A DNA stretch of 64,000 nt. Source: Himantopus leucocephalus. Its lineage: Eukaryota; Chordata; Aves; Charadriiformes; Recurvirostridae. Positions 1-15,361 of this stretch are shown here, in pieces. A program made the translations under genes and the position numbers. Numbering within the stretch: position 1 is the stretch's first letter; each line of letters opens with the position of its first letter. The stretch covers positions 64,732,093 through 64,796,092 of the forward strand of contig RSEF01000001.1 in assembly GCA_003993805.1 (NCBI GenBank), given 5' to 3'. Below the pieces are notes generated by a model that worked only from the letters and a program-made list of their open reading frames with translations, made no database searches and was not told the DNA's origin.

Positions 1-775
1 GTCTCTGTGCATCTCTTAGAAGAGTTTGGCTCCATTAAGTAGTTGTAGATGGCAATAAGAGATCCCCTTAGCGTTTTCTTCTCCAGTCTGAACAAGCCCA
101 GTTCTCTCAGCTTCTCCTCATACATGTCCTCCAGGCCTTTTAACCATTTTGGTTGCTCTCTGCTGGACTTACTCCAGCATATCAGTGTCTTTATTAGACT
201 AAGGAATCCAAAGCAGTACTTCAGATGTGGTCTTAAAAGTGCAGAGTAAAGAGTGGTAATCACTTCCTTTGACCTAAGGGGCTAATATAGCCCAGGATGT
301 AGTTGGCCTTCTTTGCTGCAAGGTCGCACTGCTGGCTTATGTCCATCTTGCTGTCCACCAAGCCCCCTAGGACTTTTCCTGAAAAGCTCCTTTCTATCCA
401 CTTGTCCTCCAGCCTGTACTGTCCATTCAGGAATAGTCCCGTGGAGGACTTTTCATTGAATTTTATGAGCTTTCTCTTAGCCCACTTGTCCAGCCTGTCA
501 AGGTCCCTCTGGATAGCAGCCATATCCCCAGGGTATTGGCCAGAGACCCCAATTTGGTGTCATGCATGACATTGCTGAGGATGTATTGTATCTCATCTCC
601 AGCTCCTTAATGAGGATATTAAACAGTATCAGCCCCAGTATCAATTCTTGTGGAATACAACTTGTAACTGGCCGCCATCTGAATGTTTTATTGCTGAACA
701 CAAACCTTTGAGCTTGGCAGTCCAACTTACTTTTCAAGCACCCTTGTAGTCCAGTTATCCAAACTGTACCTCAGT
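1..775 (-). mobile_element. CR1 LINE fragment, ORF2 reverse-transcriptase part, decayed
   Basis: Read on the minus strand, this stretch encodes the C-terminal half of a CR1 (chicken repeat 1) ORF2 product. Recognisable pieces are an 'AAIQRDLDRLDKWAKRK' helix region near 520-470, 'QYRLEDKWIE' near 420-390, and 'SQQCDLAAKKANYILG' near 340-295. The 'WRPVTS.IPQ..LGLILFNI' segment lies near 680-620. The reading frame is broken and the metal-binding FADD-type box near 580-565 has decayed, so the copy is dead. Its 3' end lies beyond the left edge of the window and its 5' end is truncated near 775, the usual 5' truncation of LINEs. CR1 is the dominant LINE of birds and other reptiles. Confidence 0.9.
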
Positions 776-3700
776 TTGGCTAGATGAGAATACTAAACAG
801 CTCCACACACATTTTCTCCTTACACAAATGCATCCCTGTATTTCTGTTGTGAACCTAATCCTGTCTCTCTGTTACTAGAAGAGAAATGGTTGTGGAGGAA
901 GGATTGACCTGCAGCTGACCTTTGCGTGAAATCATTGCATTTAAAGTACATTGTGTTTCCAGTATTTTTAAAAATGTTATGGTTAATTTTTAGGCTTGTT
1001 CATTCTGTGCTGCTGCTTTCCTTCCTCTAATCCATTTCTCAGAACGTTCTATTCTTCTTGAATCTCATCCAGTCAATAAACTGCCCATGAAGGGGGGGTG
1101 GGGGATGTTGTCTGGTTGCTTCTGAATGCAAAACCCCAAATCTCTTTGTCATCCAACTATAAAGAAATACCTGAGAGGCTGTTCAGCCCATGAGCTGCAT
1201 TTCCTCCTCTGTTGCTAGGGCGTTGACTGAACACGAGACTAAGAAAAGCTATGGCGGGCTCTTACTCATTGTCCCTGTCCCTACAATTAGCCTTGTGGAT
1301 TACTGTTAATATTAGAAGCCAGCCAAAATAATTATCACCTGTGCAGGGTGCGTTTTTCCTCTTCACATAGTCCAAAGTGGAAACCTTGTAAAATTGTTGA
1401 CATTTCGACTCCTTGCTTTTGAGATGTATCAAAACCAAAAAAACCCCACATAATTTAAAGCAATGGTCTCTGTTACCTTTCACATTTTGCTGCTTTTTCA
1501 GGAAAAAAAACAACCATAGATAAGCATCATGGATAAAGTCCAGATGTGATATAAATGCCTGACTCTTGTGTTAAATAGACCTAAGCTGATTTACAGGAGC
1601 TGAGGATCAAGAAACAGATTTTTTGCTCTTAAAGGTGGGTGATTCTTTGGTGGAGAGTCTAAGATAGATTAGTTTTGGAAGACATACGTGCTTTCATCAG
1701 GGCAAATATTAAGCGAATTCCAGCAAACCTCCTCAGTTTTTATCCATGGAAACAAGCTTTGTGTGATCCCTTTTTCCAGACACAGGGAGATTCAATGACT
1801 GGACCTCCTGCCCAGTAACCCTGTAGAGCCTGTAGTATTCTGTGATTCCTCTTCAGGACATCTCACCCAAAGTCCAGTTACTCCGGCTTGGTGTACCGCT
1901 GTGACACTTACTCTCACTTCTGTGTTTTGAGGCACTGACATGTAAAATTGTACATTCAGAAAGAATGAAGAGATGCATGAGAATCAGTCCAGGATGGGTA
2001 ATCAGATGAACATGAACTCCAGATTTAATACAGTTGTCAAAATACTTTCTGTGATCATTGGATGTACAAACAGGGAGATTTCAAGTATGGGTGCAGGAGA
2101 TGATACATTTCTTTTGTACTGGGTGTTGACTTTTTACTCCTGACATACTGGAAGTCTACACTGTCAGATAACTTAGCCCCGTAATTCATTCTTCGCTCTT
2201 GGCTCATCCACAGGGCACAGAAATTAGTTGGTACCCTGTCTTTCTCAGGGAGCAACCTGTCTTCTGTCAAGAAAAAAAAAATGAGTGTAATTTGTTGATA
2301 GTTCACTCCAGGAAGTTTTACTGGAAGGTAGTATGGATAGGACTACACTCTGTTTGACACTTGTTTCCAGTCCTTCAAAACTGCATCAGAAAACTTCACA
2401 CTCTCTAATATTCCCACATGCCCTGATGATATTCTCCAGTGCACAGAACATAGACCCTCAGTTCCATGCTAAAAACTCTAAAAACTCTTCAATCTAGAAA
2501 ATTGTAACATGTCTGTCTCATAATATTGGCCACTGAGAAATGCAAAAAACCTAATTGTTATGCCTAAAAACTGAAGGAAGACAAACTAGGACCTCAAAGA
2601 CAAGTACTATGTAGTATAAATGTGGCCAGCCTCTTCAGTAAAGAGCTAGACCCTGAACGGAGTGTGTGCAACCGCTCTGTAGTTCTTGATCTGGGTGCTA
2701 ATGATCACTTCTTGGAGTGGATATATTTTAAAATGTAGATTTAGCTACTTGTCCAGGTCTAATCTCCACAGGTCAAAGACGAGTACTTATAAACTAACAA
2801 AGTTCAAAGAAAATACTGGAAAATTTCCCATAAAGTTGGGAAAAATGGCTCCAGGAGCTTATCTTGGAGCAAGTCAAGGGATAGTTTGATCATAGCTTAT
2901 TAATATCTGCAGGAGAAAATAACATTTCTTAATAGAGGGCTTGCCAATTTAGCAAAGGTTCAGAAAGATCAAATGACTGCAAGTTCAAAGACATGTTCAA
3001 ATTAGAAATAAGGGAAGTATCCTTTATCAGGATAATTATGCATTGGAATAACTTACCAAAGTCTGTGATAGATTATCCATTATTGTAAATTTTTAAATCA
3101 AGACTGAATGTTTTTCCAGAAGTTATGCTCTAGTTAAAGCACAAATTGATTTTGAAAAATCCTATGGCCTCTGTTATGCAAGAGCTAAAAATTATCCTTT
3201 CTGACTTTATCACTCAAATACATGTTTAACTGAGACTTTGTTTTTGTCTCAGCTGAAGTCCCCTAAGCCCAGGCAAATGACCTGTCGTGTAAGAACTTAC
3301 AGCATTTTTAGTGTTGAAGAGAGGAAAAGTTCTTTAAAACTTTGTAGAAATTTTCCACATTTCCCGCATGTCACTTTTTTTTTTTTTTGTCTCACGTATC
3401 AAAGTGCTTTAAAATAAAGCATATCTGACCTGATGCGTACCTGACCATCTTTTCATTAGTGTCAGCTTTTGGTGCCTCCATCATGACTTCCAGACATGTA
3501 CAGAGATGCACCCTGAGTAGCTGTTGGGTGATACTTGTGCATGGCAGTGATGTGAGACACATCTTTGAGACAGATCTCCTCTGCTTAATTTAGATTGGTC
3601 ATTGCCATTGTGCTACAGCATACAGAAGCTGAAACCTCCCTCCTCTCTCCCTTTGCTGGTGTGGACTTAGAATGTGTTATCTGAGGTTTAAAACTTCAGG

Positions 3701-5475
3701 ATTTTTCCTGAGCAAAAACTTTCCTAATCTTTTAAATTTCAAGAAAGTCTAATGATTTGCCTCTTGTGGGGGTTTTTTTGCCCTCTTGGAAGCTGTCATC
3801 TCCCTCATTCACCAACTGAGAAGTCCCTGGAATATTTGCTTTCCACTGCCTTTAAAATGTAATCTGTGTACCCTATATGCTCCCAAAGGTCACAGAGTGC
3901 AAAGGCTGTAAGAAAACTGAGGAGATTTTTAAAACCCATGTAAGGAGCTTCTTCACAGATGGTTTTCATCTTCTACAACTCTTTGCACAGGGTTCAGGAA
4001 ACACAGGGATTCAAGAAAGGTTACTATCCTTACTGTCTTCCTTGACGCCCAAGGCAAGTAAAGCAGCTGGGAAGAACTCTAGCTTCCCTTTCTGATTTTG
4101 CTAATATTTATCTTTTTGCCAGCCATGTTGTTTTCTATTATAGGATTTAGGAAAACTTTATCAGCAATTTGAGCAGGAAAGTGTATGACTTTGCACTGTC
4201 TTGGGATCTATGTAAGACAAGGCCAACTCCTCAAGGGCTAGAAATGGTTTTTCTTTGCTGACCTCCGAGAGACCTGTGGAATTGTTACTTCTCTTCACAA
4301 GACTCTGGAAGATAGGAGGGGAGGGCATTACTTGGCAGGATGGACTTTAAGTAGCAGAGGTTTTCCTCATAGACTTCCTAAAAGTCTTATGGCTCATGTC
4401 TCCTCTCGACCTTTTAGATTCCTGAATCAAGGAAGTTTTTCTGTAGCAGCTTTTGGGGCTTTAAGAAAGTTGGAGAAACTCCCCCAGAAATGGAAGTCAT
4501 TAAAGAGAAGATACAAAGCATGCTTATCTTTTTCAAATTGCTCAGGAAGAATAGCAATCTAAACAATAAAGAAACAATTAGAAAATCAGGAAATTCTGAG
4601 CTACAGTCAGTAGCTCTGTAAGAAGTTAGAATCATGCTTGAGTATATCCTTCATCTTAACTCTGCCTAAGGGCAAACAGCATACTTTGTAAGAGGAGAAC
4701 AAAGAAAATAAAAGTGTTCCATTTCATTAAATGGTCATCAAGAAGTGTAAACAAAATGTTTATAATGCTCCAAGAGGAACCAGGCTCCCAACAGAGTGAG
4801 TGCACTACATTTCAAAATGCACTCTATCACAGCTTCACTTTCAATACATGTGCTGAGAAAACAAGGTCTATTGCATTCTGTCACTGTGCCCGGAGGGACA
4901 CCCACTTTCCATTTCAAAACAGATTCTCAGCCTTGTTCTGTTTTCTCAGAGAAAAGTTCAAATGTGGAGTCATCGTTTATTCTCAATTAACACATTGTGC
5001 ATCCCTGCAAGTTTTTGTTAGGGTTTTTTACATTGTGAAAGGCTTTTTTGGAGAAAAAGGCTGGTGCATGTAAGTTCATATTTAAATAATGTGTCAGGAT
5101 ACTCCAAAAACGTGTTAGAATGACAGTCCTTTGGTCATACTGTTAAAAGCTATAGACATAAACTCTGGTTTTATTATACTAATGATACAGCTAGTCAAAT
5201 TATGAGCAGCAGTTAGATGGTCTATAAAGGAAGTGAAATAAATGCAGTGATTTTCATCCACACAAAGACTTAAGGTGAAGATTTAAAAATGCATGCAGTG
5301 GCTTGTAGTGGAATTGCAGCTTTAATTCAATTTTTCAATCCCTGACAGCGATATACTTGTGGTTTTCTGTTTGCTCTTGATACTATGGGTGGAGAGCAGA
5401 GGCCACAATCAGTGGCATGGAGGTGTAGCGCGGTAGATTCCAAATGCAGTCCTTAGCAGAACTATTTGGTTATTT

Positions 5476-5539
5476 GGGCCCTGATCCAGCAAAGGCATAT
5501 TCGCATTACACACAGTGACCACTTCCATTGATTTCAGGT
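5476..5539. repeat. Fold-back amniote repeat relic
   Basis: The left part reads gggccctgatccagcaaagg and the right part ccattgatttcaggt. This is the pattern of a very common short palindromic repeat of turtles, crocodiles and birds, with ends like gggcc(t/a)gat and an internal ttgacttcaatgg. The family is recognised from recalled sequence pattern only, and I cannot give a database name. Confidence 0.4.
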
Positions 5540-7315
5540 ACAATAAACTGGAATTAAAAGAACATGCGTAACTGTTTGCTAGAGTACTAAGCAGTCACCA
5601 CTATCTTGGTGCTTCTCCTGGGACAGCAGAGTTACAAGCCCCTTCCATAGCACCTAAAACTGAATGCAAATTTTTGGTGCCAGATCTATTTCACAAAACG
5701 TGCTATCTTACTGTTGTTTGTACTGCCTTAAATCTCTGGGTCGGTTATTTATTGTAGCAAATCTCCTTAATGTCAGCCCTATTCAATATTATTTCTTACA
5801 GCATCTAAGACTCGGTGGTTTGGTGTATGATCTTTGGTACGCTGGTTGGATATTGTAAAATCTCAGTAATTTTTTCAAAACTCACTATTGCTTTATAATA
5901 TCTTTTGAAGTGTGTCTTGCTTGGCCTTCTCAGATCTTGTAGTAGTATCTACTTGCTATCTGCCTACATGGTTCACTGTTCTAGGCTTAGCTACAAGAAC
6001 AATTTTTTAAAACCTGACAAGGATAGGCTCTGAGGTGCTGCTCACATAATATGGCATTGCCTCAACAAAAGCATCGTGTTCCACCTGAAAGAAGCAGGCA
6101 AGGTAATGCTTACAGAAAATGATCTCTTAGTAGCTACGTTTTTTTCCCCCACAGCATTGAGTATTTTTTCAGCCAACTTAAAAGGGCCATTGTAATAAAT
6201 TGATTGAGTTTGAAAGCTTGTCCACTTCCACTATAACTTCTGTAAGTGATTCTTAAAATGTGGTTTATTACTTCCAACTCTACTATATAGTCCTCTCTGA
6301 ATTTTGGGAAAAGCCATAGTCTGTGTTCCTGAAGCAAGAGGTGGGGATGCTTGGTAGCATTCCAAGCGAAATTGCTGATGTTTCTGCAAACTTTCAATTT
6401 ACTGTTCAGAAAAATGAAATTAAATATTTTGGTTCGGAGCGGATTAACAAAAACCCCAACTATTTTGATGAGATTACGTGACGCATCTACTGAAATCATT
6501 GCTTAGTCCAAACATTGAAAGGACAAAAAATTTGATTCGGATTGAATCAAGAAAATGGGAAAAGGACAAAAAATTCAGGTGAACCCCAGAGTTTTGTTAG
6601 ACCCAAAATGTAACATTTATTTTCCTTTTCAGGGCATGTAAACCTTTTCAATAAGATTTTTAATTTGTATCGGTTTTGAAGTGAAAAATCCTATTTTAGA
6701 ACAAGTTCCTTTTTAAAATGTGCCCAAAAAATCTTGCAGTATTTCCGAAAGGAAATGTTTTAGTCCAAATATATTAATTCAGATATTTTTGCCTCATTTT
6801 TGCCAATCTATTCATCAAATTCCTTTTTGTTTGTTTTGTTTTGCTTTTGGGGGTGGGATTTTGTGTGTGTGTGCTGAAATTACATTCGTTAGAAACTTGT
6901 TTGTTTGTTTGAGCAATTCAGAATCTGTCAGATTTTGGTAGTTCAAGCAAAGTCTCATCAAGCAGGGGGAGAAAATGCCATTCTAGTGAAAACTAGACTA
7001 AGATGTGTTCCACAGGTTTAGTAATAAAGCACTATTTTTCCAAGAGCACTTTGAGATGTTTGCATCTCTGTATATGCCTGAACTATTCCTCGAGATAAGG
7101 AAAATAGGGAGTTCTGTGGCTGATCATAATTTGTTTAATGCTCAGGAGACATTTGGGTTGCCACTTTCCTCTTTTTGTTTATTTGCTGCCAAGCTTTCCC
7201 TTTGTTTTTCTCACGTAGGTTAGGGCAGGAAAATGCTGCACTCATCAAAAGATGAGTCCCACTGCCTGCGGCCAGATGTTCATAAAATATTCCTTTGATT
7301 ATTTTTTTTCTCCAG

Positions 7316-7345
7316 TCTCTTCCTCCTCCAGCACAGCAGCTGAGA
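7316..7345 (+). other. Microexon-like segment (speculative)
   Basis: A T-rich tract ending in ctccag (AG at 7314-7315) is followed after 30 nt by a strong donor, gtaagt, at 7346-7351. In the phase of this intron (phase 1, splitting codon 298) the 30 nt is open and would add ten residues in a serine-rich stretch read as VSSSSSTAAES. No LARGE1 isoform with such an insert is known to me, so chance is the more likely explanation. Confidence 0.12.
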
Positions 7346-9656
7346 GTAAGTCCCTTTTCCCCTTATGTTCAGCTGTGTGTCATCTTGAATTTAGTCTGAG
7401 ATTTCAGTCACTTTGACTCTGAGAGAGTCTGACTCCTGAGGCAAATACTCCCCTTTCCTTATTTCAGACACTTTGCCTGCAAACTAATTGCGCAGATTGG
7501 AGTTAGTTCATTTCTTATGTTTGCTTTTGGCAACAGAACAATACAGAAGTAAAACTGGAGTGCTTTGTTCTGACGAAAAGGTAATTTTTCCTCTGCATGA
7601 ACTATTTAAAAGTTCCCAACACACATGCTTTTGCTTTGCTTTTGCACTAAATAATGCTAATTAGATGAATAGTATCAAATTCTCCTCTTAGTAGAAATCT
7701 CTTATTCTCACTAATACTAATGAGTAAATATTTAAACTCGCTATAAATATTCTCCAGTAGTTATTTTTACAGCAGCAGTAAATTAGAATTCCATAATGTG
7801 AGAAGCCCTGAACAGAGGCTGTACAAAGGTGTTAAACGCAAGCCTGTAGGTGACTTAAAATAGAAATTACATCAAAATTAGTCTTGATGATGGAACGTTA
7901 AAAGCTTGTGAATATTTTCAATAGCCATGATTGCATCATAATTTAATACTTCCTTTCTCGCATATATATTCCAGTTTTTCCACCCCGTCTGCCTCTTTTA
8001 CTCTCAGCTGCTCCCAAGATAGCCCCTCAGGACAGCATAATCTCTTTAGCTGTGATGCCATAATCTGCTGCTAGCATAAGGGTGGAAGACAAAAAAATTG
8101 GAGAATACCACACATGTTAAAACATTTCCCCTTTTCCTCCTCAGACTGGAGGCTTAAAGAAATTAAGAAAAAACGTTTTATTTCTTATAAATTATAAAAT
8201 CTATTACATTACAGTTAACTGAATCTTTATTTTTCTTAATAAAGAATCTTCTCAGTTGTATTTCACTATTGAAACAAAGCTGACAGTTCCTGCCAGCTGG
8301 AAAAAATGCACTGCCAGAGAGGAGTTTATCCCACCCAGTTTATTGCTGCAACACAAGGAACCTGTTTTACGTTGATCTAGAATTTCAGACAATGCACAGT
8401 GGCTCTCTTAGAAGCTAATGCATGCACACTACACATACCAAATAGGCTTTGGTTATGCTGGAGAGAAGACAAACACACTGGCAGAAATAAGTTGTAGCAT
8501 GTTGTGACAGTACGTCCCTTTGCAATCCAACAGCTGGAAGCAGAAAGGTTGACTGAAGATGAAAGGGGATCCCTCCAGTACAGGTTACAGCATTCTTGGG
8601 AACCAGGTGGGCTGAAATGGAAAACAGAACTAAAACAGGCCACAAAATTCACTGCCAGAAGAGGTTTTCTTTTTATTCATGGCAGTGCCAGGTTTTACTA
8701 GAAAGAAATTTGACATGTCATAGAAACTGAAGATAGCAATGAACTGGAACCGCCTTTGTTCTCTCCCAACCAGTGCAGGATTGTTCCAGGTATATTTTGT
8801 AATCTTTGTGTAGTCTGATTTTTAAAGACTCATGAAATAAAGCATTTTATCTGCCATTTTTAGGTTGTTTCACCACAATGGTTTTAGGAGAATCTTTCTT
8901 AAGTATTCAGACTACATTTCCTTTCTTATTCTCACTACTTCTAGTTTTATCATCTTAGACTCCCTCAGACAGCTTTTCCAGTGCCTTCTTTCTGCCATTT
9001 CATATTCTTCTGTGTAGCTGTTATGTTTCTCTGCAGTTACTATGATATTTTTTGGAAGACCTCTTGTTTAATGTCACTTGCAGGTGTCATTACTATTCCG
9101 TTCACTTCCCCCTTCCACTAATGAAGACGTGAAACAACACAGAACCTATCGTTGCTCTTACCAGGTACTTCCTGTCAACCCGCTAGGCTGCTGTTTATTA
9201 GTACTCTTCCTTCAGTTTGGGTTCATTCCCTATGACAGTGCTCTTATCTAAGTCTTTCCAAATTAATTTTTCAAGTAAAATTTTCTGAGACCCTGTAGGA
9301 AAGTTTTTGCTGATGCTTCAATCCAGCTTCATTGCTTCTGCTGTTTTCCCTTCTTCTACACTAGGGATTTTGTCGAGACAAAAAGCAACTGAGGAATAAC
9401 AATTCAGGTTGAGATATCTCTTTTCCTCCTTTGACTGTAACTTTCTGATCTGAGGATCCCGCTCTGTGAACACTTGCTGCCTTAATGGTGGGCATTCTCA
9501 AAGGCTAGGTTGTAACCAGCACTGATAATCTGTTATTCAGAGAAGTTTCAGGGATTGCAATCAGATGTGTCAGGTGATTAACTTCTTACTAGGTGGAGTA
9601 AGGGCTGCAATTTCATCTTACGCAGTATATGTTTTGCATCCTGTGCAGTAAGTATT

Positions 9657-9753
9657 AAGGACCAGATTGCACCCCACACATATTGAGTCAAATGTTTTTT
9701 ATATGAGTGACAAAATTCTTTGTCTCAGCATAATATTGATTTCAGGCCAGATA
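9657..9753. repeat. Fold-back amniote repeat relic
   Basis: It begins aggaccagattgcacccc and ends ttgatttcaggccagat, the same terminal pattern as the copy at 5476. It is strongly diverged. The family assignment is by recalled pattern. Confidence 0.35.
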
Positions 9754-10299
9754 AAAATGCATTTTAACAGTGGGATTTTGGAAGAAGCAGATCTCTGCTC
9801 AGTGTGAAGATGGCAGAAATGGAGTCATACTAGATCAGGATTGTCTCTACCCTTTCCCTAGTAGATAGTGGCAACAGAATATCCTCTTGAAGCCTGTAGC
9901 TTTTCAGAATAAGGAGTGGGAAGGGTCACTTCTGAGTGTTAGGAGGTTCCCTCTTTCTTTCTCATAGGATACTGTCTAATTCTCTTTGGAATGATAATGG
10001 CCTTTGGATGGAGTTCACCTCCATGATGTGAATCACCTGTACTTGTTCATTTTGTAAGGAATAATCCCAATGCTAATCATGTCATAATGAAATCAACCTT
10101 TATCAGTTAAGGAGGCTACTAGAAATACGACATCCTTCTCTTGCTTCTCTGCTTCCCAGTTTCACCCCTCTTGGGCTACTTTATCCTTCTTGCAAGCCTG
10201 TATAACCTAGCATTCGTCTGTGTGCCATCTCTCCATATCTTCTCTGCAGCCTTAGGGGTTCAGAAAAACTTTCTCTTAGTGGCATCTTGAAACCTGAAG

Positions 10300-10350
10300 C
10301 TTTTTTTGGTTGGTAGCACTTGTTGGTAACTTTTTTTTGTTGGTAGCACA
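10300..10350 (+). repeat. Imperfect 30-bp tandem duplication
   Basis: The 11-mer gttggtagcac occurs at 10309-10319 and again at 10339-10349, each preceded by a run of T, giving a period of 30 bp. It ends about 140 bp upstream of the acceptor of the first LARGE1 exon in the window. It is probably a slippage duplication. Confidence 0.6.
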
Positions 10351-10403
10351 GGGTAAGGACTTTAGTTTCCACTGATAGATTTCAGCTCATATCCTTGGTT
10401 TAG

Positions 10404-12294
<1,891 letters not shown>

Positions 12295-13135
12295 TGACAG
12301 AAAGATGAAGTGCCTTAAGTAGAGGGAAACTAAAACATACAGTTTATGAGGACACCCAAGTAGGGGAAGCAAATATGACTTTGGCTTTGTACATTTTGAC
12401 TGCTAGAAAAGCCAAAGGTGGATGCTGCCTTGGGGTGTGGGAAGGTGTTAGAGAAGTACTTCACCTTCTTACATTCTGTACCTCTCAGCTATGCCACTGC
12501 ACCTTACTGCTGAGTTCCTGTCGATGTCCTAGTTCTTAGCTCTTACTAGCTAAAGAATACAAAACATTTTTCTTTTGTACTGGACAAGTTTGAAACTCTT
12601 TAGTCAACATAATTTAATGGAGTGAAATTCACAAAGAGGGTTGGGTGGACTCTAGCTAGAAATACATTAGCCAAAATTTAAAGACCTTGCACACTTCATA
12701 TTTAGCCTTTGCATACACTTAACCCAGCCACACTGCCACTCATTTTTCCAGGATCTGCCCTGGAAAAAAAGGCTGAGTAGAAACCTATTAATTTAATAAA
12801 ATAAAGCTATAGTATCAGTTTAATAGCACATTTTTCTCTATTGTCAAATAGAATATAAAAGCAGGATGGATTTGAACAGATATGGGTAAATTAACATCAA
12901 TTGTGCTGTGGTCATTTTGAAAGGCCAGACTCAAATGTAGCATGCAGAGAATTCAGAATTGAAGCTGATTGAGCTACTACCAGGTGTAGAATAAAACTGG
13001 CTGGCAGTAGATTCCATCAGAGCAGACTAGTGGCATCAGAACACAGTAAATATTAGGTAGGTTTTGATGATTTATTTTAAAATTGAGTTGTTTCGTATAC
13101 ATAATTTATGTTTTGATAATACTTTAGTAAATGAG

Positions 13136-13380
13136 GTTTAAAAAGAAAGAAAAACACAGAACCATTGAAGAGGTTGTAAGGGACCTCTGGAGACCATCCA
13201 AACCCCACTGAAAGCAGGACCAACTTAGATCAGGTTGCTCAGCGCCTTCTGAAGTTGAGTGTCTAGTCTCCAAAGACTGAGAGACCACAACCTCCCTGGC
13301 CCCCTGTTCCAGAGTTCGACCACCCTCATAGTGCAATGTATTTCCTAAATCTAACCGAATTTTCCCTTATAACAATTTGT
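13136..13380 (-). mobile_element. CR1 LINE 3'-end fragment
   Basis: Read on the plus strand, this follows the reverse complement of the bird CR1 3' region. In order come cacagaaccattgaagagg, gggacctctggagaccatcc, caggttgctcag, ccacaacctccctgg, cctgttccag and ccaccctcatag. The end at low coordinates is the element's 3' end. This type of CR1 tail is typical of bird genomes and is the main basis for assigning the window to a bird. Confidence 0.88.
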
Positions 13381-15333
13381 AGAGTAACAGCAGGAGTGTT
13401 CAATATGAACACCAGATACCGGATGAATATAGAAAATCAATCATCCTCGACACGCTGATTTCAAAAGCTGCACTTCCCAAAAGACAGATCTACTACGTGG
13501 GTTAACTGACCTGTCAAAGCTGGCCAGTATTGCTTGAATTTCATACGTAAAGTATTCACAAGCAACTGTTCAGGTGTGGTCCATAGAAGACAGCTTTTAA
13601 AGTTAGATCAGTATGTTGGTCAGTACACTGATCACTAAATGTTTTATGATACAAGTTTGTAGGGTAAGATCAACACAGGAATTTCAAAGCATCATGGTTT
13701 TACACCTTATAACAAAGTGCTGGTAGAGATCTTAGTTCTGTGCTCGTGTTGAGAATCATGTATGACAGCAATTGCAAGGCCTGAAACAAAAGGAGAGATG
13801 TCATAGCACAGAAAATGTTTTCTAAAAGATGAATTTTAAAAAAATATGCCTCCTACCAGGGAGATATCACAGTATTTTTCCGTGAATTAGAGGCTGACAT
13901 TAATTCATACAATCCGCTGAGACAGTCAGATTGGGTTCAGCACAAGGTTAAGACACATAGATTTTCATGAGAAAAAGATATTGAAGGATACCTGAGGATC
14001 TAGGGCTTGGTTCAATTGCCTAAACACAGTTTGAGTCACCACAGATGCTCTTAGATATCCGTATGGGACTGGCAGATAGAACACAGACCTACAGGAGATG
14101 ATACCCTTTTGGTAAGGCAGCTGATGGGCAGACAGGGTAACCTTAAGGTGCTTCCAGTGTTGCTACACATCTGTATTTAGGCAACTGAATTGTGCTCCCC
14201 ATGAGTGGTTTTGGAGACTGGTTAAGGTCACCTCAGAGTAGTCATCTGACAACTAATCAGGCAAATCACTCTTTAGGTTCCACTGACTGTATTGACTAAT
14301 CCCCATCAGGTGTGGGACATTAGCTCATATGTAACACCTACAAGTATGCATTTAATAGAAGAATGTTAAAAATAAATTGAATCCTTTCTTCATTGTCGAT
14401 TAATAGATTTATGTTTACAAGGATAGCTTAGGCTTGGTTGTTCGTCACTGTATATTGTATCACAGTCACCTCCATTACAGCATAGGCAACGAAGTCTACA
14501 ATCCATAGTGTCCTCCACTGGCTTTCTGGTCTGAGGTATTTAATTCAACAAGGGGTGCAGACACATGAGCAATTTCTTTAGCTGAACTGGACTTATTCAT
14601 GCTGCTAAAATTATCCCCTAAATACTGAATCGGGGCTGAAATTCTTAGCTTTGAAAGAGAAGCCAGAGCCTTATCTAGTGCACATAAGCCCCCTGGTTTC
14701 ACTAAAGCTCTTCCCATATTCAGCAGTTAAAGAACTGGCCCTCAGGCAGCACTGTTTAAAATTCTTCATACAATTTAAAAAAAAAGCATAAACCAATTAA
14801 AGTTGTGAATTTGCATTATGAAAATTAGCAAAATTCTAGTTCTGAAAAGAAACCAGCTGGTTTGGTATGTGGTCTTCTCAAAAAAGCAACAAAAGTCATT
14901 AGCCCAAGTTAGAAAATATGCTCGTAAAATCACCGAAGTTAGTCAGTTCCTTGGCATTTAATATAAATTGTATGACACAACATATTTGGCACATCCTGTA
15001 TTTCATGGTAAGACTGGAATAAGAAACGAGGTAAGAGAAACCTCCAGGGTAAGAGGGAGAGAAAGACAGATTGTGAAGTTTGTACTGGAGGATTAAGAAG
15101 GATAGCATAGGAAAGAAGGAAATGCAGGGGGAGATCTAAATTCCAAGGTAAAGGTGGCCCAGTCAAGTATTCCTCAGTCAAATCAAACTACATTCCTCAT
15201 GTCAGGCTGAAAAGGCACTGATTTAATTCTGTCTGGCCTCAAAGTCCATGTGACTTCAGGATTTGTCATCTCTTACACACAACATTGTGTCAAATAAACT
15301 TAGACCCTGGGGCTGGCTGCTGTTTAGGCATGA

Positions 15334-15361
15334 GTGTGTGTGCGTGTATATATATACACAC
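15334..15361. repeat. Alternating purine-pyrimidine tract with 16-bp palindrome
   Basis: These 28 bases alternate purine and pyrimidine without a break (GT, then GC, then TA, then CA steps). Positions 15344-15359, gtgtatatatatacac, form a perfect 16-bp palindrome. Such tracts can adopt Z-form or cruciform structure, but no function is shown here. Confidence 0.85.

Noticed and set aside
1200..1230. Second X-box-like motif (gttgctagggc)
   Set aside because: It matches only one half of the RFX consensus, which is too weak to report as a site.
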